64,000 nt of DNA from NCBI GenBank assembly GCA_000824785.1, contig CCNB01000017.1, positions 58,104 to 122,103 on the forward strand. The letters are read 5' to 3'. Each line of letters starts with the position of its first letter. Position 1 is the stretch's first letter. Below, in pieces: positions 24,044 to 32,519 of this stretch. The position numbers and the translations under genes are program-made. A model generated the notes under the pieces. The model was given only the letters and a program-made list of their open reading frames with translations, was not told the DNA's origin and made no database searches. The DNA comes from Mesorhizobium plurifarium. GTDB taxonomy: Bacteria; Pseudomonadota; Alphaproteobacteria; Rhizobiales; Rhizobiaceae.

Positions 24044-24472
24044 TCAGCGTCCCAATGCCGCCCGGATCTTGCCGGCGTTCTCGGCCAGGACCTCCGGCTT
24101 CTCCATCTCGCCGGAATGCGGCTTCAAGGGTACACCCTCGAAACGCGGGATGACGTGGACATGGAGATGGTAGACGGTTTGGCCGGAAGCCGGCTCGTTG
24201 AACTGCATGATGGTGACGCCGTCGGCGTGGAAGGCCTTTTTCACCGCGACCGCAACTTTCTGCACGACGCCAAACAATGGTCCGAACGTTGCCGGATCGG
24301 CGTCGAGCATGTTGCGCGACGGCGCCTTGGGCACCACCAGCGTGTGCCCCGTGCCTTGCGGCATCACATCCATGAAGGCTACGACCGTGTCGTCCTCATA
24401 GACGCGGTGCGAGGGAATCTCGCCGCGCAGGATTTTCGCGAAGATGTTGCCGGGATCATAGGCTTCGGCCAT
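24044..24472 (-). CDS. HIT-family nucleotide hydrolase
   Basis: A 142-residue HIT protein: NIFAKILRGEIPSHRVYEDD, the central DVMPQGTGHTLVVPK and the catalytic HLHVHVIPR triad of histidines. Such proteins (HinT type) hydrolyse adenosine phosphoramidates or related AMP conjugates. ATG 24472 was chosen since a GGGAG site precedes it and the family N-terminus begins nearby. It lies 64 bases after the sulfatase-like gene on the same strand. Confidence 0.93.
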   Translation of the reverse strand: MAEAYDPGNIFAKILRGEIPSHRVYEDDTVVAFMDVMPQGTGHTLVVPKAPSRNMLDADPATFGPLFGVVQKVAVAVKKAFHADGVTIMQFNEPASGQTVYHLHVHVIPRFEGVPLKPHSGEMEKPEVLAENAGKIRAALGR

Positions 24473-24536
24473 GGGTGACACTCCCAATTGCATTCGCCGT
24501 CCGGTGTAGCGAAGGCGCCAATGGGCGGCAAGGCGT

Positions 24537-26210
24537 TCAGGCGAGATCGACCATGCCGGCTTCGACAAGAGCCCGGTGGAAGCGTTTCTTGCGTACAGAC
24601 TCGCTCGCGAAATAGGGCGCTGCACAGTCCGCCAGAAGGGCCATCCTGGTCGCGAATACCGGGTCGAGCGGCAGACACGCGGCGGACATGGTCAATGTCG
24701 ACAGGAATGCCGCGTCGAGCACGGCCGGAGCGACCAGATCGCTGGGCAACGCGCCGTTGATCGACTCGATCGCGTAGAAGGTCTTGTGCAAGGCCCTGTC
24801 GGAAGGTGGCAGGCCGGTGAGGGCGGCCGTGAATGAGGGCTGGTGATCGCCGTAACGCACGATGATGGCAGGCCGGCCCTTCAGCGCGGTTTCGAGTTTC
24901 TCGCGAAACGCGGCATAGGCCTCGACGCTCTCAGCCAGTCGCACGGCGTATTCGCCGTAATTCTCATCGCCTGTCAGCGCGACGGCTTCACGGCGGACAT
25001 CGGCCCGAAGCTCGGGAGGAAAAATGCGGCGACGATGATCGCCGTGATTCATCAGCGTCATTATCGAGAGGAAACAGGGCTTCTCGTTTTCCAAGCGGTC
25101 CGCAATCCGGCCCAGCGCATGGCTGTAAAGCTGTTCGTCATGACGTTCCCGACGCCAGCGTTCAAGATCGAAGGGCGGCGGCAAGGTCGGGGCATAGGTG
25201 ACCTCCTCGAACCCGATCGATTTATAGAAACGATCGCAATTGACGAAGTTGGGACGGTCGCAGCTCACATGCGACACATGATAGCCCATGCCTGAAAGCA
25301 CCGAGGGCAGCGAGTGGCGCACCCGCCCGGCGAGCAGATGAAAGACGAAGCGGCTGTCGTTTCCAAAGGAAAGCGAGGACAGGCCGGTCAGCACCGAAAA
25401 TTCGGTCTGCAGCGTGCTGCCGCCGAAAACATCGACATGCAGAGCCCCTGACAGACCGTTCGCGGGTGAGAAGAACTGTTCGAAAGAGCGGTCGATCGGC
25501 ACACCGTGATGTCTGGGATCGAAGGTCGATTCATGCAGGATCATGAAGATGTGCGGCCGAACCTCGCCGTTCTCCCGCTTTGCCGGCACAGGCGGCAAAA
25601 ACGGCAGCGGATCGGGAGTGATGTCGACGAAGCCCGGCCGTCGCGAAGGCCCCGCGCCGAGCCATGACGCCACGAAGGCGGAAAGATGCGCGCGATCCCG
25701 GGTGAGCAGGTCGAAGCGGAAACGGAGCGCTCCGCCGCTCAGCCGGTAGACTGCGATATAGATCAGGACCGCCACGACGAACAATGCAAGACGCAGCGGG
25801 AGCGGCGTCGCCTGTTCCACCAGGGTCATGTCGATAAGCATGCCGACCGCAACGATCGCCGCCCCGCCGAAGAGGGCAGGGATCGCCATGCGGGCGTTGT
25901 CGACAAAGACGCTGCGCCAGCTGCTCGCGGCCAGATGATAGAGATCTCCAGCCAGGAGATTGAAGCCGAGATAGCGATATTTCAGCTTCGAGGCGATGCC
26001 GATGATGGCCGTCAGCATGAGCGTCATCCAGAGCGCGACGACCGCGCCCGGAAAAAGCAGATGCAGGAAAGCAAACAGAAGAAAGAAGGTGGAAAAGCCG
26101 ATAGGCCATGTTCCCGGCTTGCCTTCGAGCCGGACAGTCAACAGCAGCGCGGCAACGAGCCCCGCCACACCGAGCCATTGCCCGACGCCCCAAGATGCCA
26201 AAGACAGCAT
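24537..26210 (-). CDS. Membrane sulfatase-like transferase (LtaS/OpgB type)
   Basis: From ATG 26210 the protein has 557 residues: five hydrophobic spans in the first 190 (for example GQWLGVAGLVAALLLTV, FSTFFLLFAFLHLLF and ALFVVAVLIYIAVYRL), then a periplasmic sulfatase fold. Metal- and nucleophile-like motifs are visible: LHESTFDP, GGSTLQTEFSVLTG with a candidate catalytic Thr, NHGDHRRR and RYGDHQPSF. The fold is that of LtaS and phosphoglycerol or phosphoethanolamine transferases; in rhizobia relatives decorate cyclic glucans. A longer frame upstream to 26339 has no membrane-protein character. Substrate is not settled. Confidence 0.82.
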   Translation of the reverse strand: MLSLASWGVGQWLGVAGLVAALLLTVRLEGKPGTWPIGFSTFFLLFAFLHLLFPGAVVALWMTLMLTAIIGIASKLKYRYLGFNLLAGDLYHLAASSWRSVFVDNARMAIPALFGGAAIVAVGMLIDMTLVEQATPLPLRLALFVVAVLIYIAVYRLSGGALRFRFDLLTRDRAHLSAFVASWLGAGPSRRPGFVDITPDPLPFLPPVPAKRENGEVRPHIFMILHESTFDPRHHGVPIDRSFEQFFSPANGLSGALHVDVFGGSTLQTEFSVLTGLSSLSFGNDSRFVFHLLAGRVRHSLPSVLSGMGYHVSHVSCDRPNFVNCDRFYKSIGFEEVTYAPTLPPPFDLERWRRERHDEQLYSHALGRIADRLENEKPCFLSIMTLMNHGDHRRRIFPPELRADVRREAVALTGDENYGEYAVRLAESVEAYAAFREKLETALKGRPAIIVRYGDHQPSFTAALTGLPPSDRALHKTFYAIESINGALPSDLVAPAVLDAAFLSTLTMSAACLPLDPVFATRMALLADCAAPYFASESVRKKRFHRALVEAGMVDLA

Positions 26211-26389
26211 GCCAACCCCGCGGTGCGTGCGCACCAATACCCCTGGGGATGACTTAGCGGATTCCACCAATCCGGTAAACGGTAGGCGTTGAGCCGGCTT
26301 TGTTGCTTGGCCAATATTAAACCCAGCTTTCGACGGCACGCCCTGCTATTGCAAGAGAGCCGGTATTTGTCGTCTGATGCGGTGATCTT

Positions 26390-26487
26390 GAGCGTTTCGC
26401 CGTTTCACAGAAACGGCGAAACGCTCTCTCTTTTGTTTTCACGCAATTCCGGACGGAAAACCGCTCACACTTTTCCTGGAATTGCTC
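26390..26487. repeat. Palindromic mosaic repeat, family B (copy 2)
   Basis: The first hairpin is perfect: 17 bases at 26390-26406 pair with 26410-26426 around the loop ACA. The second pairs CAATTCC (26444-26450) with GGAATTG (26478-26484). It shares its layout and most bases with 17267-17364. It ends 15 bases before the ATG of a 54-residue membrane protein and therefore may lie in that gene's leader. Confidence 0.92.
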
Positions 26488-26502
26488 GCGAACGGAGCAA
26501 TC

Positions 26503-26667
26503 ATGAAGTGGGTCGTCGCCGGTTGGCTGCTGTTCATCGTGTCGGCGCTGTTTTTCATCGCCGCGGCATGGCGCGCGGGTGATCTGCTGGCGCTCGCCGG
26601 CGCCGTGTTGTTCCTGGTCGCCTGCTTTTCGTTCCTGGTTCCGATCGCCGCCGGAAAGCCGCACTGA
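26503..26667 (+). CDS. Tiny two-span membrane protein
   Basis: A 54-residue protein from ATG 26503, with GGAGC eight bases upstream as ribosome site. It is two hydrophobic spans (WVVAGWLLFIVSALFFIAAAW and LLALAGAVLFLVACFSFLVPI) joined by RAGDL, ending in KPH. Short proteins of this form are common in rhizobia and are not assigned. It lies directly behind a family B repeat and 22 bases from the convergent DUF482 gene. Confidence 0.6.
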   Translation: MKWVVAGWLLFIVSALFFIAAAWRAGDLLALAGAVLFLVACFSFLVPIAAGKPH

Positions 26668-26689
26668 CCGCCAGACCCGACGGTTCCTC

Positions 26690-27904
26690 CTATTCCTCCA
26701 GGTCCTTGCGGAAGGGCGTGTGCTCTTCGAGATATTCGCCCATGCGTTCGACCTCGCGCCGCTCGCGCCTGAGATAGTCGGCGACGGCATTGCGCAGACC
26801 GGGATGCGAAATGTAATGCGCCGAATGCATGGTCACCGGCCGGTAGCCGCGCGCCAGCTTATGCTCGCCCTGCGCGCCGGCCTCCACCACCTTGAGCTTG
26901 CGCTCGATGGCGAAATCGATCGCCTGATGGTAGCAGACCTCGAAATGCAGGAAGGGATGGTCCTCGATGCAGCCCCAGTTGCGGCCGTAGAGCGCGTCGG
27001 AACCGATGAAATTGATGGCGCCGGCGATGTAGCGGCCGTTGCGCTTTGCCATCACCAGAAGAATGTCGTCGGCCATGCGCTCGCCGATCAGCGAGAAGAA
27101 CTGCCGGTTGAGATAGGGCCGGCCCCATTTGCGGCCGCCGGTATCCATGTAGAAGGCGAAGAAATCGTCCCAGGCGCTTTCGGTGATGTCCTTGCCGGTC
27201 AGCCAGTCGATTGAGATGCCGTCGACCAGCGCCTCGCGGCGCTCCTTTTTCATCGCCTTGCGCTTGCGCGAGGCGAGCGTGGCGAGGAAGTCGTCATAGG
27301 TCGAAAAGCCGTCGTTGAAGAAGTGGAACTGCTGGTCGGTGCGGTGAAGAAAGCCGGCCGCTTCCAGCGTCGCGACATCGGGCTCGGTGGCGAAGGTGAC
27401 ATGCGCGGAAGAGACGCCGAGCTTGTCGGTCACGAGTTTCAGGCCTTCGGCGAGGCCAGCCTTCACGGCGCCCACATTCTCGCCTTTGCTGACCAACAGG
27501 CGAGGGCCGGTGACCGGCGTGAACGGCACCGAGCACTGCAGCTTGGGATAGTAGCGCCCGCCGGCGCGCTCGAAGGCGTCCGACCAGCCATGGTCGAAGA
27601 CATATTCGCCCTGGCTGTGCGATTTCAGATAACAAGGGACGGCGCCGAGAAGCCTGCCTTGCGCGGTTTCGAGTCTCAGATGATGGCCCTGCCAGCCGGT
27701 GCGCCGGACAGCGCAGCCGGAGTCCTCCAAGGCGCTCAGAAAAGCGAAAGAAATCAGCGGGTTGTAGCCGTTTTCTTGGTCACCGCGCGTGGTCCCGGCA
27801 AAGCCGTCCCACTCCTCGCAGGTGAAGGCGCCGATGCCCGCTGCGACGCGGATTGCATAGTCCTCGTTCGCTGCCCGTCCATCGTCGTCGTCGCCTTGAT
27901 CCAT
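26690..27904 (-). CDS. DUF482 / peptidogalycan-type GNAT acyltransferase
   Basis: The 404-residue protein matches the DUF482 family, built on two GNAT-like lobes. Stretches include NPLISFAFLSALEDSGCA near residue 48, FDHGWSDAFERAG, RKRKAMKKERREAL, a conserved GGRKWGRPYLNRQFF, and GCIEDHPFLHFEVCYHQAIDFAIE near the end. Some databases call it a peptidogalycan biosynthesis or recognition protein; its true substrate is not established. No transmembrane span. Monocistronic. Confidence 0.85.
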   Translation of the reverse strand: MDQGDDDDGRAANEDYAIRVAAGIGAFTCEEWDGFAGTTRGDQENGYNPLISFAFLSALEDSGCAVRRTGWQGHHLRLETAQGRLLGAVPCYLKSHSQGEYVFDHGWSDAFERAGGRYYPKLQCSVPFTPVTGPRLLVSKGENVGAVKAGLAEGLKLVTDKLGVSSAHVTFATEPDVATLEAAGFLHRTDQQFHFFNDGFSTYDDFLATLASRKRKAMKKERREALVDGISIDWLTGKDITESAWDDFFAFYMDTGGRKWGRPYLNRQFFSLIGERMADDILLVMAKRNGRYIAGAINFIGSDALYGRNWGCIEDHPFLHFEVCYHQAIDFAIERKLKVVEAGAQGEHKLARGYRPVTMHSAHYISHPGLRNAVADYLRRERREVERMGEYLEEHTPFRKDLEE

Positions 27905-27956
27905 GCGGCTTATTTAAGCGTCCTCAAGGTGGCTACAAGTCACGTTTGGGCATTCC

Positions 27957-28685
27957 TCAGGCGACCTTGACCAGATCCGGCTCGAAGCCCTCGAAGGTCA
28001 TCTGGTCGGCGTATTTGAAGGTGAGGTCGACCGCCGGCTGGTCATGCACGGTCCAGGTGATGACGGGCATCTTGAGCTTTTCGCGCACGAAGCTGACGAA
28101 GGGGTTGGGCAGGTCGCCGGCGGCGTAGGAGGTGAAGGCGAGGTCGTGCGCGAGCATGGCGAAATGCGCCTCGATCAACTGGTTGTCCCTGCCATAGGCG
28201 GTCAGCCCGCCGGGGATGCCCGGCGCATCCTTGGCGAAGTCGCGGATCAGCCAGTGATCGAACGACATGATCGCCACCTTGCCCTTGTAGCGCTTGAGCA
28301 GCCGGCCGACGCTCGCCACCAGCCCCGCATCATGGCCGGGAACGCCTTTCAGCTCGACCACCAGCGGCACGCGGCCGTCGATCAGGTCGAGCGCTTCCTG
28401 GAGCGTCGGCACGTGGTCCTTGGTGCCGCCGACCCTGAGCGTCGCCAGCTCGGCCGCGGTGCGCTGCCAGACGAACCCGTCCTGGCCGGTGAGGCGTTTC
28501 AGGTCGCCGTCATGGATGATGACCGGGACACCGTCGGACGAGATATGCACGTCGCATTCGATCGCGTAGCCGCGCTCGGCCGCCGCGGCGAAAGCCGACA
28601 GCGTGTTCTCCCAGCGGGTCTTGTTCATGTCGTGAAGGCCGCGATGCGCGACAGGCCGCGCGATCAGCCAGGAAAGGTCGATCAT
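27957..28685 (-). CDS. Glycerophosphodiester phosphodiesterase
   Basis: A 242-residue GDPD-fold enzyme from ATG 28685: the AHRGLHDMNKTRWENTLSAF start carries catalytic HR and ENT, ECDVHISSDGVPVIIHD supplies metal-binding Glu/Asp and the second His, and LVVELKG the later Glu. It hydrolyses glycerophosphodiesters to glycerol 3-phosphate and an alcohol. The open frame runs far upstream, but that region is the antisense of RidA and the EipB-like gene. It lies eight bases after ridA and is probably co-transcribed with it. Confidence 0.92.
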   Translation of the reverse strand: MIDLSWLIARPVAHRGLHDMNKTRWENTLSAFAAAAERGYAIECDVHISSDGVPVIIHDGDLKRLTGQDGFVWQRTAAELATLRVGGTKDHVPTLQEALDLIDGRVPLVVELKGVPGHDAGLVASVGRLLKRYKGKVAIMSFDHWLIRDFAKDAPGIPGGLTAYGRDNQLIEAHFAMLAHDLAFTSYAAGDLPNPFVSFVREKLKMPVITWTVHDQPAVDLTFKYADQMTFEGFEPDLVKVA

Positions 28686-28693
28686 CGTGAACC

Positions 28694-29158
28694 TCACTCG
28701 ACTTCGAAGATCGCTTCGATCTCGACCGCGGCGTTGAGCGGCAGCGAGGCGGTGCCGACGGCGGAGCGGGCGTGCTTGCCGCGCTCGCCGAGTACCGCGA
28801 CCAGAAAATCGGAGGCGCCGTTGGCAACCAGATGCTGTTCGACGAAGTCCGGTGCCGAAGCCACGAAGACGGTGATCTTGACCATGCGGCGGATCTTTTC
28901 GAGATCGCCAAGGGCCGCCTTGGCCTGCGCCAGGATGTTGATGGCGCAGAATTTCGCGCCTTCCTTGCCGGCGGCGGTGTCGATGTCGCGGCCAAGCAGC
29001 CCGCTTGCCTGCAGCTTGCCGTCCTTCAACGGCAGCTGGCCGGCGGTGAACAGCGTGTTGCCGGTGCGGCAATAGGGCACGTAGTTGGCGGCGGGCGCGG
29101 CGGCGGCCGGGATGGTGACGCCAAGATCGCTTAGCCGCTTTTCGATTGTTTCGCTCAT
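28694..29158 (-). CDS. RidA family protein (YjgF/YER057c)
   Basis: The 154-residue protein belongs to the longer RidA subfamily: VPYCRTGNTLFTAGQLPLKDGK, the GDLEKIRRMVKITVFVASAPDF helix and LPLNAAVEIEAIFEVE end. RidA proteins deaminate reactive enamines or imines made by PLP enzymes. The canonical active-site Arg (RSAVG-type) is present in HARSAVGTASLP. It is divergent from the EipB-like gene. Confidence 0.92.
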   Translation of the reverse strand: MSETIEKRLSDLGVTIPAAAAPAANYVPYCRTGNTLFTAGQLPLKDGKLQASGLLGRDIDTAAGKEGAKFCAINILAQAKAALGDLEKIRRMVKITVFVASAPDFVEQHLVANGASDFLVAVLGERGKHARSAVGTASLPLNAAVEIEAIFEVE

Positions 29159-29297
29159 TGGTTTTCCCTATTGCTGGAAGACGCCGCGTTGGCCGGGCCG
29201 AAATTGCTATTTTTGCCTCGCTTCCGCCACGACTTTTTTTAAGCTGGACCATCTTTCCCTGCGGCCTGCCCCCCAGCCGCGACGATCGGAGCAACGC

Positions 29298-30128
29298 ATG
29301 CGCGCAACGCGCCTTTTTCTTGCCGCGGCCTGTCTTTCGGCCGCATTCCCGATGGCGCCGGCCTTTGCGGTGCCTGCGCTGCAGGCGCATCGCGCCGTCT
29401 ACGATCTGACGCTCAACAAGGCCTCCGACCGGTCTGGTATCACCGGCATCACCGGCCGCATGGTCTACGAATTCAACGGCTCCGCCTGCGAGGGCTACAC
29501 GGTCAAGTTCCGCTTCGTCACCCAGATCGTCACCAACGACAACACCAGGCTGACCGACCAGCAGACGACCACTTTCGAGGATGCCGAAGGCAAGACCTTT
29601 TCCTTCGTGACGAAATCCTTTGTCGACCAGAACCTCGACAAGGAGGTCAAAGGCACGGCCACCAGGGAGGCGAAGGGCCTGAAGGTCGATATCGACAAGC
29701 CGGAGAAGAGCAGCCTCGAGCTCGCAGCCACGCAGTTTCCGACCCAGCATCTGGTCGAGCTCATCGGCAAGGCCGAGAAGGGCGAGAATTTCTACCAGAC
29801 CAACCTGTTCGACGGCTCGGAGGACGCCAACAAGGTGATGACCACCACCGTCATCGTCGGCAAGAAGACCGAATCCGACAAGGCGGATCCGGAGGCGCCG
29901 GCGCTGGCCAAGCTCGCCTCCGACAAATACTGGCCCGTCGACATCGCCTATTTCGACGATACCGACAAAAGCGGCGAGGAGGTGCCGGAATACCGGATCA
30001 GCTTCAAGCTGCACGAGAACGGCATCACCCGCGACCTCGTCATGGACTATGGCGACTTCTCGATGACCGGCAAGCTGGTGAACCTGTCGCTGTTCGACCA
30101 GACTAAGCCTTGCCCCGCTTCGAAATAG
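29298..30128 (+). CDS. EipB-like periplasmic protein (DUF1849)
   Basis: Starting at ATG 29298 the 276-residue product has a clear signal peptide (LFLAAACLSAAFPMAPAFA, cleavage near residue 25), then a beta-rich body with LQAHRAVYDLTL, GRMVYEFNGSACEGYTVKF, TNLFDGSEDANKVMTT, and C-terminal DYGDFSMTGKLVNL. Two cysteines (in SACEGY and TKPCPAS) fit the conserved disulfide of Brucella EipB, a DUF1849 protein needed for envelope integrity. The longer upstream frame is antisense to ridA. Confidence 0.88.
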   Translation: MRATRLFLAAACLSAAFPMAPAFAVPALQAHRAVYDLTLNKASDRSGITGITGRMVYEFNGSACEGYTVKFRFVTQIVTNDNTRLTDQQTTTFEDAEGKTFSFVTKSFVDQNLDKEVKGTATREAKGLKVDIDKPEKSSLELAATQFPTQHLVELIGKAEKGENFYQTNLFDGSEDANKVMTTTVIVGKKTESDKADPEAPALAKLASDKYWPVDIAYFDDTDKSGEEVPEYRISFKLHENGITRDLVMDYGDFSMTGKLVNLSLFDQTKPCPASK

Positions 30129-30165
30129 CAGAGCGCCCCAACGGCAGGCGAATGCGGCTGGCCTG

Positions 30166-30444
30166 ATGGCTGTCTATGTCGATGCGGCGATCTGGAAATG
30201 GGCCGGCCACCGCTGGTGCCATCTCCTTGCCGACGACACGGATGAGCTGCACCGCTTCGCCACCGAGCTCGGCCTCAAGCTTTCCTCCTATCAAGGACCG
30301 CCCAAGACATCGGCGCCGCATTACGACATCACCGGCTTCGAGCGCGACCGGGCGGTCCGGCTCGGCGCGATCGAATGCAGCCGCGAGGAGATCGTCGCGA
30401 TCTTTCGCCGCGTCAGGGTGCCGAACGGCAAGGTGAAACGCTGA
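30166..30444 (+). CDS. DUF4031 family protein
   Basis: A 92-residue protein with the DUF4031 pattern: VYVDAAIWKWAGHRWCHLLAD near the N-terminus, FATELGLKLSSYQGPPKTSAPHYDITGFERDRAVRLGA in the middle. It is small, soluble and uncharacterised. It starts 38 bases after the EipB-like gene on the same strand, so the two are probably co-transcribed. Confidence 0.85.
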   Translation: MAVYVDAAIWKWAGHRWCHLLADDTDELHRFATELGLKLSSYQGPPKTSAPHYDITGFERDRAVRLGAIECSREEIVAIFRRVRVPNGKVKR

Positions 30445-30489
30445 GATTTGGGCGGATCGCCGCAGGTATGGGCGTTTTCCGGCGCCCTG

Positions 30490-30518
30490 CTTGCGTTTAT
30501 CGGACTTCCCCTCTATAT
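30490..30518 (+). promoter_or_regulatory. Probable rpsB promoter
   Basis: CTTGCG (30490-30495) and CTATAT (30513-30518) are 17 bases apart, matching the rhizobial CTTGAC-N17-CTATAT pattern in all but two positions. The gap to the rpsB ATG (128 bases) leaves room for a leader that could take part in S2 autoregulation. Confidence 0.65.
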
Positions 30519-30646
30519 GCGCGCTCATTCCACACACGGACTTTGGTGTCTGCCCGGGAGAAATCCGGCTGAAACCTCCGGTGGCATCAGGACATCCCGT
30601 CCGAAATGCCTGTGTCCGTGGAGGCCAACCGGAAAGGAACTAAAGA

Positions 30647-31426
30647 ATGGCTCTGCCAGATTTCAGCATGCGCCAGCTTTTGGAAGCTGGTGTTCACTTC
30701 GGCCACCAGACCCACCGCTGGAACCCGAAGATGGCGCCTTACATCTATGGCGCCCGCAACAACATCCACATCATCGACCTGTCGCAGACGGTGCCGCTGC
30801 TGCACCAGGCGCTGAAGCAGGTGTCCGACACCGTCGCCAAGGGCGGCCGCGTGCTGTTCGTCGGCACCAAGCGCCAGGCGTCCGACATCGTCGCCGACGC
30901 CGCGCAGCGTTCGGCCCAGTACTATGTCAACTCGCGCTGGCTGGGCGGCATGCTCACCAACTGGAAGACGATCTCGAACTCGATCCAGCGCTTGCGCAAG
31001 CTCGATGAGACGCTGGCCGGCGAGGCCCAGGGCCTCACCAAGAAGGAGCGCCTGAACCTCGACCGCGAGCGCGAGAAGCTCAACAAGGCTCTCGGCGGCA
31101 TCAAGGACATGGGCTCGACGCCGGACCTGATGTTCGTCATCGACACCAACAAGGAAGCGATCGCCATCCTCGAGGCCAAGCGCCTCGGCATCCCGGTCGT
31201 GGCCATCATCGATTCGAACTGCGACCCGGACAAGATCGACTTCCCGATCCCCGGCAATGACGACGCGGCCCGCGCCATCCAGCTCTATTGCGACCTGATC
31301 GCCAAGGCGGCCATCGACGGCATCGCCCGCCAGCAGGGCGCGCTCGGCATGGATATCGGCGCGTCCGCCGAGGCTCCGGTCGAGCCGGCGCTCGATACTC
31401 CGGCCGCGGAAGCTCCGGAAGCTTGA
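30647..31426 (+). CDS. rpsB: 30S ribosomal protein S2
   Basis: S2 sits at the back of the 30S head-body junction and is needed for S1 binding. The 259-residue protein has the standard family features: MRQLLEAGVHFGHQTHRWNPKM, LFVGTKRQASDIV, RWLGGMLTNWKTI, PDLMFVIDTNKEAIAI and IPVVAIIDSNCDPD. The C-terminal 25 residues are an Ala/Glu/Pro-rich tail. tsf follows 119 bases later, across a hairpin. Confidence 0.98.
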   Translation: MALPDFSMRQLLEAGVHFGHQTHRWNPKMAPYIYGARNNIHIIDLSQTVPLLHQALKQVSDTVAKGGRVLFVGTKRQASDIVADAAQRSAQYYVNSRWLGGMLTNWKTISNSIQRLRKLDETLAGEAQGLTKKERLNLDREREKLNKALGGIKDMGSTPDLMFVIDTNKEAIAILEAKRLGIPVVAIIDSNCDPDKIDFPIPGNDDAARAIQLYCDLIAKAAIDGIARQQGALGMDIGASAEAPVEPALDTPAAEAPEA

Positions 31427-31430
31427 TAAG

Positions 31431-31451
31431 GAAGGCCGGATCCCGGCCTTC
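31431..31451 (+). terminator. rpsB-tsf intergenic hairpin
   Basis: A perfect nine-base inverted repeat (31431-31439 with 31443-31451) with a three-base loop starts four bases after the rpsB stop. No T run follows directly; a weaker GCGC-TAAA-GCGC-TTTT hairpin lies at 31471-31486. They may act as an attenuator setting the rpsB to tsf ratio rather than a full stop. Confidence 0.55.
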
Positions 31452-31545
31452 ATCTTTCCAATAAGTTGGCGCGCTAAAGCGCTTTTGCCGGGCGCATCAT
31501 CGAGATTCGATGGTGCGTCGGCGCATTTGAAACAAAGAGGCGACA

Positions 31546-32466
31546 ATGACGATTTCGGCTGCACAGGTCAAAGAACTCCGCGACTTGACCGGCGCGGGCA
31601 TGATGGACTGCAAGGCGGCGTTGAACGAAACCAACGGCGACATGGAAGCGGCCGTCGACTGGCTGCGCAAGAAGGGCATCTCCAAGGCAGACAAGAAGGC
31701 CGGCCGCACCGCGGCGGAAGGCCTGATCGGCGTCGATGCCGGCGTGCGTGAAGCCGCTGTCGTCGAAGTCAACTCCGAGACCGACTTCGTCGCCCGCAAT
31801 GCGGCCTTCCAGGAAATCGTCGCCAACGTAGCCAAGGTCGCGCTGGCCTACGGCACGACCGAGGCCGTTGCCGCCGCGAAGTATCCGGGCTCTGACAAGT
31901 CGGTTACCGACACCATCAAGGATGCTGTCGGCACGATCGGCGAGAACATGGGCTTCCGCCGTTCGGCCAAACTCACCGTGCCGCATGGCGTGGTGGCGAC
32001 CTATGTCCACAACGCGGTTGCCGACGGCCTCGGCAAGCTCGGCGTGCTGGTGGCGATCGAGACCACCGGCAACGAGCATGCGGCCAACGCCTTTGCACGC
32101 CAAGTGGCGATGCATGTCGCCGCCAGCAACCCGGTCGCGCTGACCGCCGAGGAAGTCGACCCGGCGCTGGTGGAGCGCGAGAAGGCGATCTTCTCCGACC
32201 AGGCGCGCCAGTCCGGCAAGCCGGAGGCTATCATCGAGAAGATGGTCGAGGGCCGCCTGCGCAAGTTCTATGAAGAGGTCGTGCTTTTGAAGCAGGCCTT
32301 CGTGCTCAATCCCGACATCACCGTCGAGAAGGCGCTGAAGGATGCCGAGAAGGAGATCGGCGCTCCGGCGAAGATCACCGCCTACCTGCGTTACGCGCTG
32401 GGCGAGGGCATCGAGAAGGAAACGACCGATTTCGCGGCGGAAGTCGCGGCCGCGGTCAAGAAATAG
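31546..32466 (+). CDS. tsf: Elongation factor Ts
   Basis: EF-Ts recycles EF-Tu-GDP. The 306 residues start VKELRDLTGAGMMDCKAAL, carry the family signatures GISKADKKAGRTAAEG and ETDFVARN, and end in VLLKQAFVLNPDITVEKAL plus a helical C-terminal. GAGG precedes the ATG at a proper distance. pyrH is separated here by the LysR/SnoaL/AKR block. Confidence 0.98.
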   Translation: MTISAAQVKELRDLTGAGMMDCKAALNETNGDMEAAVDWLRKKGISKADKKAGRTAAEGLIGVDAGVREAAVVEVNSETDFVARNAAFQEIVANVAKVALAYGTTEAVAAAKYPGSDKSVTDTIKDAVGTIGENMGFRRSAKLTVPHGVVATYVHNAVADGLGKLGVLVAIETTGNEHAANAFARQVAMHVAASNPVALTAEEVDPALVEREKAIFSDQARQSGKPEAIIEKMVEGRLRKFYEEVVLLKQAFVLNPDITVEKALKDAEKEIGAPAKITAYLRYALGEGIEKETTDFAAEVAAAVKK

Positions 32467-32519
32467 CTCTGATCCGGGGAAGCGCGCAGCGTTTCCCTTG
32501 AGGTGAAGAGCTCACGAGC

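Noticed and set aside
28686..30014. N-terminal extension of the GDPD frame
   Set aside because: It is antisense to the EipB-like gene and out of frame across ridA; the GDPD family N-terminus begins at 28685.
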